NCBI GenBank assembly: GCA_003520455.1
Contig: DOUV01000591.1
Location: 17,799-24,301, forward strand
Length of the DNA stretch: 6,503 nt
Reading direction: 5' to 3'
Source of the DNA: Chloroflexota bacterium
GTDB lineage: Bacteria > Chloroflexota > Anaerolineae > Ardenticatenales > Ardenticatenaceae
In this document: positions 5,981 through 6,503 of the stretch, piece after piece
Position numbering within the stretch: position 1 is the stretch's first letter
Layout: every line of letters starts with the position of its first letter
The notes under the pieces: generated by a model
Databases searched by the model: none
What the model saw: only the letters and a program-made list of their open reading frames with translations
What the model was told of the DNA's origin: nothing
Program-made: the position numbers and the translations under genes

Positions 5981-6017
5981 AAAAAAGCGCGAGAGGCCGT
6001 CTTCTAAGCCCACGCGC
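5981..6017 (-). terminator. Terminator-like hairpin inside the csp leader (possible attenuator)
   Basis: On the - strand GCGCG (6017-6013) pairs with CGCGC (5991-5987) and GGC (6010-6008) with GCC (5997-5995). A small internal loop separates the two stems, the apical loop is 10 nt, and TTTTTT (5986-5981) follows at once. It lies downstream of the csp promoter and about 65 nt before the start codon, so termination here would stop csp transcription early. It could instead be the 3' end of a separate short transcript from the promoter at 6327-6355. The stem is short, so efficiency is uncertain. Confidence 0.5.
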
Positions 6018-6078
6018 CGGATTGCTGTTACGACGATCCGTCTTGGGAAACGTACTGCCTCGGTCCAGAACAGCCATT

Positions 6079-6107
6079 ATGGTAGCACGACACGGTGCTA
6101 ATGTCAA
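6079..6107 (-). promoter_or_regulatory. Promoter of csp
   Basis: On the - strand a perfect TTGACA (6107-6102) is followed after 17 nt by TACCAT (6084-6079, four of six -10 bases). Transcription would start near 6072, so the csp leader is about 155 nt, similar to the long leader of E. coli cspA. An inverted repeat occupies the spacer and touches the -10 box. Confidence 0.65.
6083..6100. promoter_or_regulatory. Candidate operator in the csp promoter
   Basis: TAGCAC (6083-6088) and GTGCTA (6095-6100) are perfect inverted half-sites 6 bases apart, placed between the -35 and -10 boxes with one arm overlapping the -10. A dimeric repressor bound here would block RNA polymerase. The half-sites resemble the outer part of the CIRCE element bound by HrcA, but the spacing is too short for a standard CIRCE. 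Confidence 0.45.
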
Positions 6108-6326
6108 ATTGCGGGCGAGGATGGCCCGCAGGGCACCGAGATGGCAAGCTGCGCGGGGGGTCGCCCACCGGCGGCCCGGGTTGCGGTGCGAATTACGACG
6201 TCCCGTGCCTCAGCTGCAAGCGTTCGCTTTGGTCGAGCTGCCCTCCGCCACCACCTCTAGCGTCGAACCAGCCAGGGACCACGCGAGACCGGCAGTTCCA
6301 TTGGAGGTACCCTTGCGATTGTTGCG
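6108..6326 (-). other. Gene-free stretch downstream of a strong promoter: long csp leader or untranslated RNA
   Basis: I see no convincing protein-coding gene on either strand here. The + strand open frames across it look like compositional artefacts, with low-complexity Pro/Cys/Arg content and no ribosome site. On the - strand it would be transcribed from the promoter at 6327-6355. It could encode a 14-residue peptide starting at ATG 6301 with AAGGG upstream. A 7-bp hairpin (6110-6116 with 6124-6130) just before the csp -35 box is followed by only AATTT and would terminate weakly at best. No tRNA, tmRNA, RNase P RNA or SRP RNA core motif could be recognised. Confidence 0.3.
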
Positions 6327-6355
6327 ATTGTATCGCGCCTGAGCCCAAGCGTCAA
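6327..6355 (-). promoter_or_regulatory. Near-consensus sigma-70-type promoter upstream of the csp promoter
   Basis: On the - strand TTGACG (6355-6350, five of six) and TACAAT (6332-6327, five of six) are separated by exactly 17 nt, the best overall promoter match in the window. Transcription would start near 6320 and run toward csp, whose own promoter lies about 220 bases further on. A tandem duplication of TTGCGATTG (+ strand 6313-6321 and 6322-6330) overlaps the -10 and the start site. No gene begins directly downstream. Confidence 0.6.
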
Positions 6356-6415
6356 GTACTTTCTGCTCTCAATATTGCAGATTGAGTTCCTCATTCAGGA
6401 TTCTGCACGCAGCGC

Positions 6416-6503
6416 TCACGGTGTGGGGAGCGCCTCAGCCAGCACCTCGGCGAGGTGGCGCGGGCGCCGGCCGCTCACGTGGGCAATCTGCTGGCGGCAG
6501 GAG
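6416..6503 (-). CDS. C-terminal end of a probable Fe-S oxidoreductase with cysteine-rich (CCG-type) domain (5' part outside window)
   Basis: Only the last 28 codons are visible, ending at the TGA at 6418-6416: SCRQQIAHVSGRRPRHLAEV followed by LAEALPTP. The pattern of a Cys followed by a basic residue and QI, a short spacer, then H(L/P)-E-(V/L)-LAEAL resembles the C-terminus of the cysteine-rich iron-sulfur subunits or domains of GlpC, GlcF or FAD-linked oxidase/Fe-S oxidoreductase proteins. In those families the Cys belongs to the last cysteine motif and binds a cofactor or takes part in heterodisulfide-type chemistry. The fragment is short, so the family call is tentative and the substrate cannot be inferred. 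No strong terminator follows; an AT-rich 6-bp hairpin at 6368-6386 lacks a T-run. Confidence 0.45.
   Translation of the reverse strand, partial: SCRQQIAHVSGRRPRHLAEVLAEALPTP

Noticed and set aside
6083..6101. HrcA CIRCE element in the csp promoter
   Set aside because: CIRCE is TTAGCACTC-N9-GAGTGCTAA. Here the TTAGCAC and GTGCTA arms are only 6 bases apart instead of 13 and the inner TC/GA bases are absent, so it is not a standard CIRCE.
6205..6300. GGTTCGAC on the - strand as a tRNA or tmRNA T-arm
   Set aside because: The flanking bases do not form a 5-bp T-stem around a 7-nt loop, there is no acceptor stem or CCA, and no tmRNA tag or RNase P core motif is present.

Overview
The window is GC-rich bacterial chromosome and looks like ordinary core-genome territory. 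The combination fits a Chloroflexota-like or similarly deep-branching bacterium: one RNase J instead of visible RNase E machinery, a lone SurE, a small cold-shock protein, and a secreted beta-sandwich protein ending in a dockerin-type calcium repeat. This taxonomic call is an inference from gene types and base composition, not from a marker gene. I see no mobile element, CRISPR array, tRNA or rRNA.

Layout. The left half reads on the + strand. It holds the 3' end of an unidentified gene with a Pro/Ser/Thr-rich linker and coiled-coil tail (1-455), which ends at a strong intrinsic terminator (465-505). A 368-base intergenic region follows, with a perfect 10-bp inverted repeat and a clear sigma-70-type promoter. 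Next come a secreted protein of 551 residues, with three beta-sandwich repeats and a dockerin-like tail (824-2479), and, 28 bases later, surE (2508-3356).

The right half reads on the - strand and converges on surE across a shared terminator zone (3461-3553). From right to left it holds the last 28 codons of a probable Fe-S oxidoreductase (6416-6503), a gene-free region of about 500 bases with two good promoters, the 72-residue cold-shock protein (5697-5915) with its own terminator (5519-5550), and the RNase J gene (3569-5233).

Two of the genes, rnj and csp, act in RNA metabolism (mRNA decay and processing; RNA chaperoning), and both have structured leaders. The rnj leader carries four related segments that can form nested or competing hairpins. 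The csp leader is about 155 nt, carries a terminator-like hairpin before the gene, and contains a Shine-Dalgarno sequence complementary both to the predicted 5' end and to the 3' UTR of the same mRNA. These non-coding regions are the most interesting part of the window. I did not find a convincing new multi-gene system, and the RNA-level proposals are hypotheses from base-pairing seen by eye.
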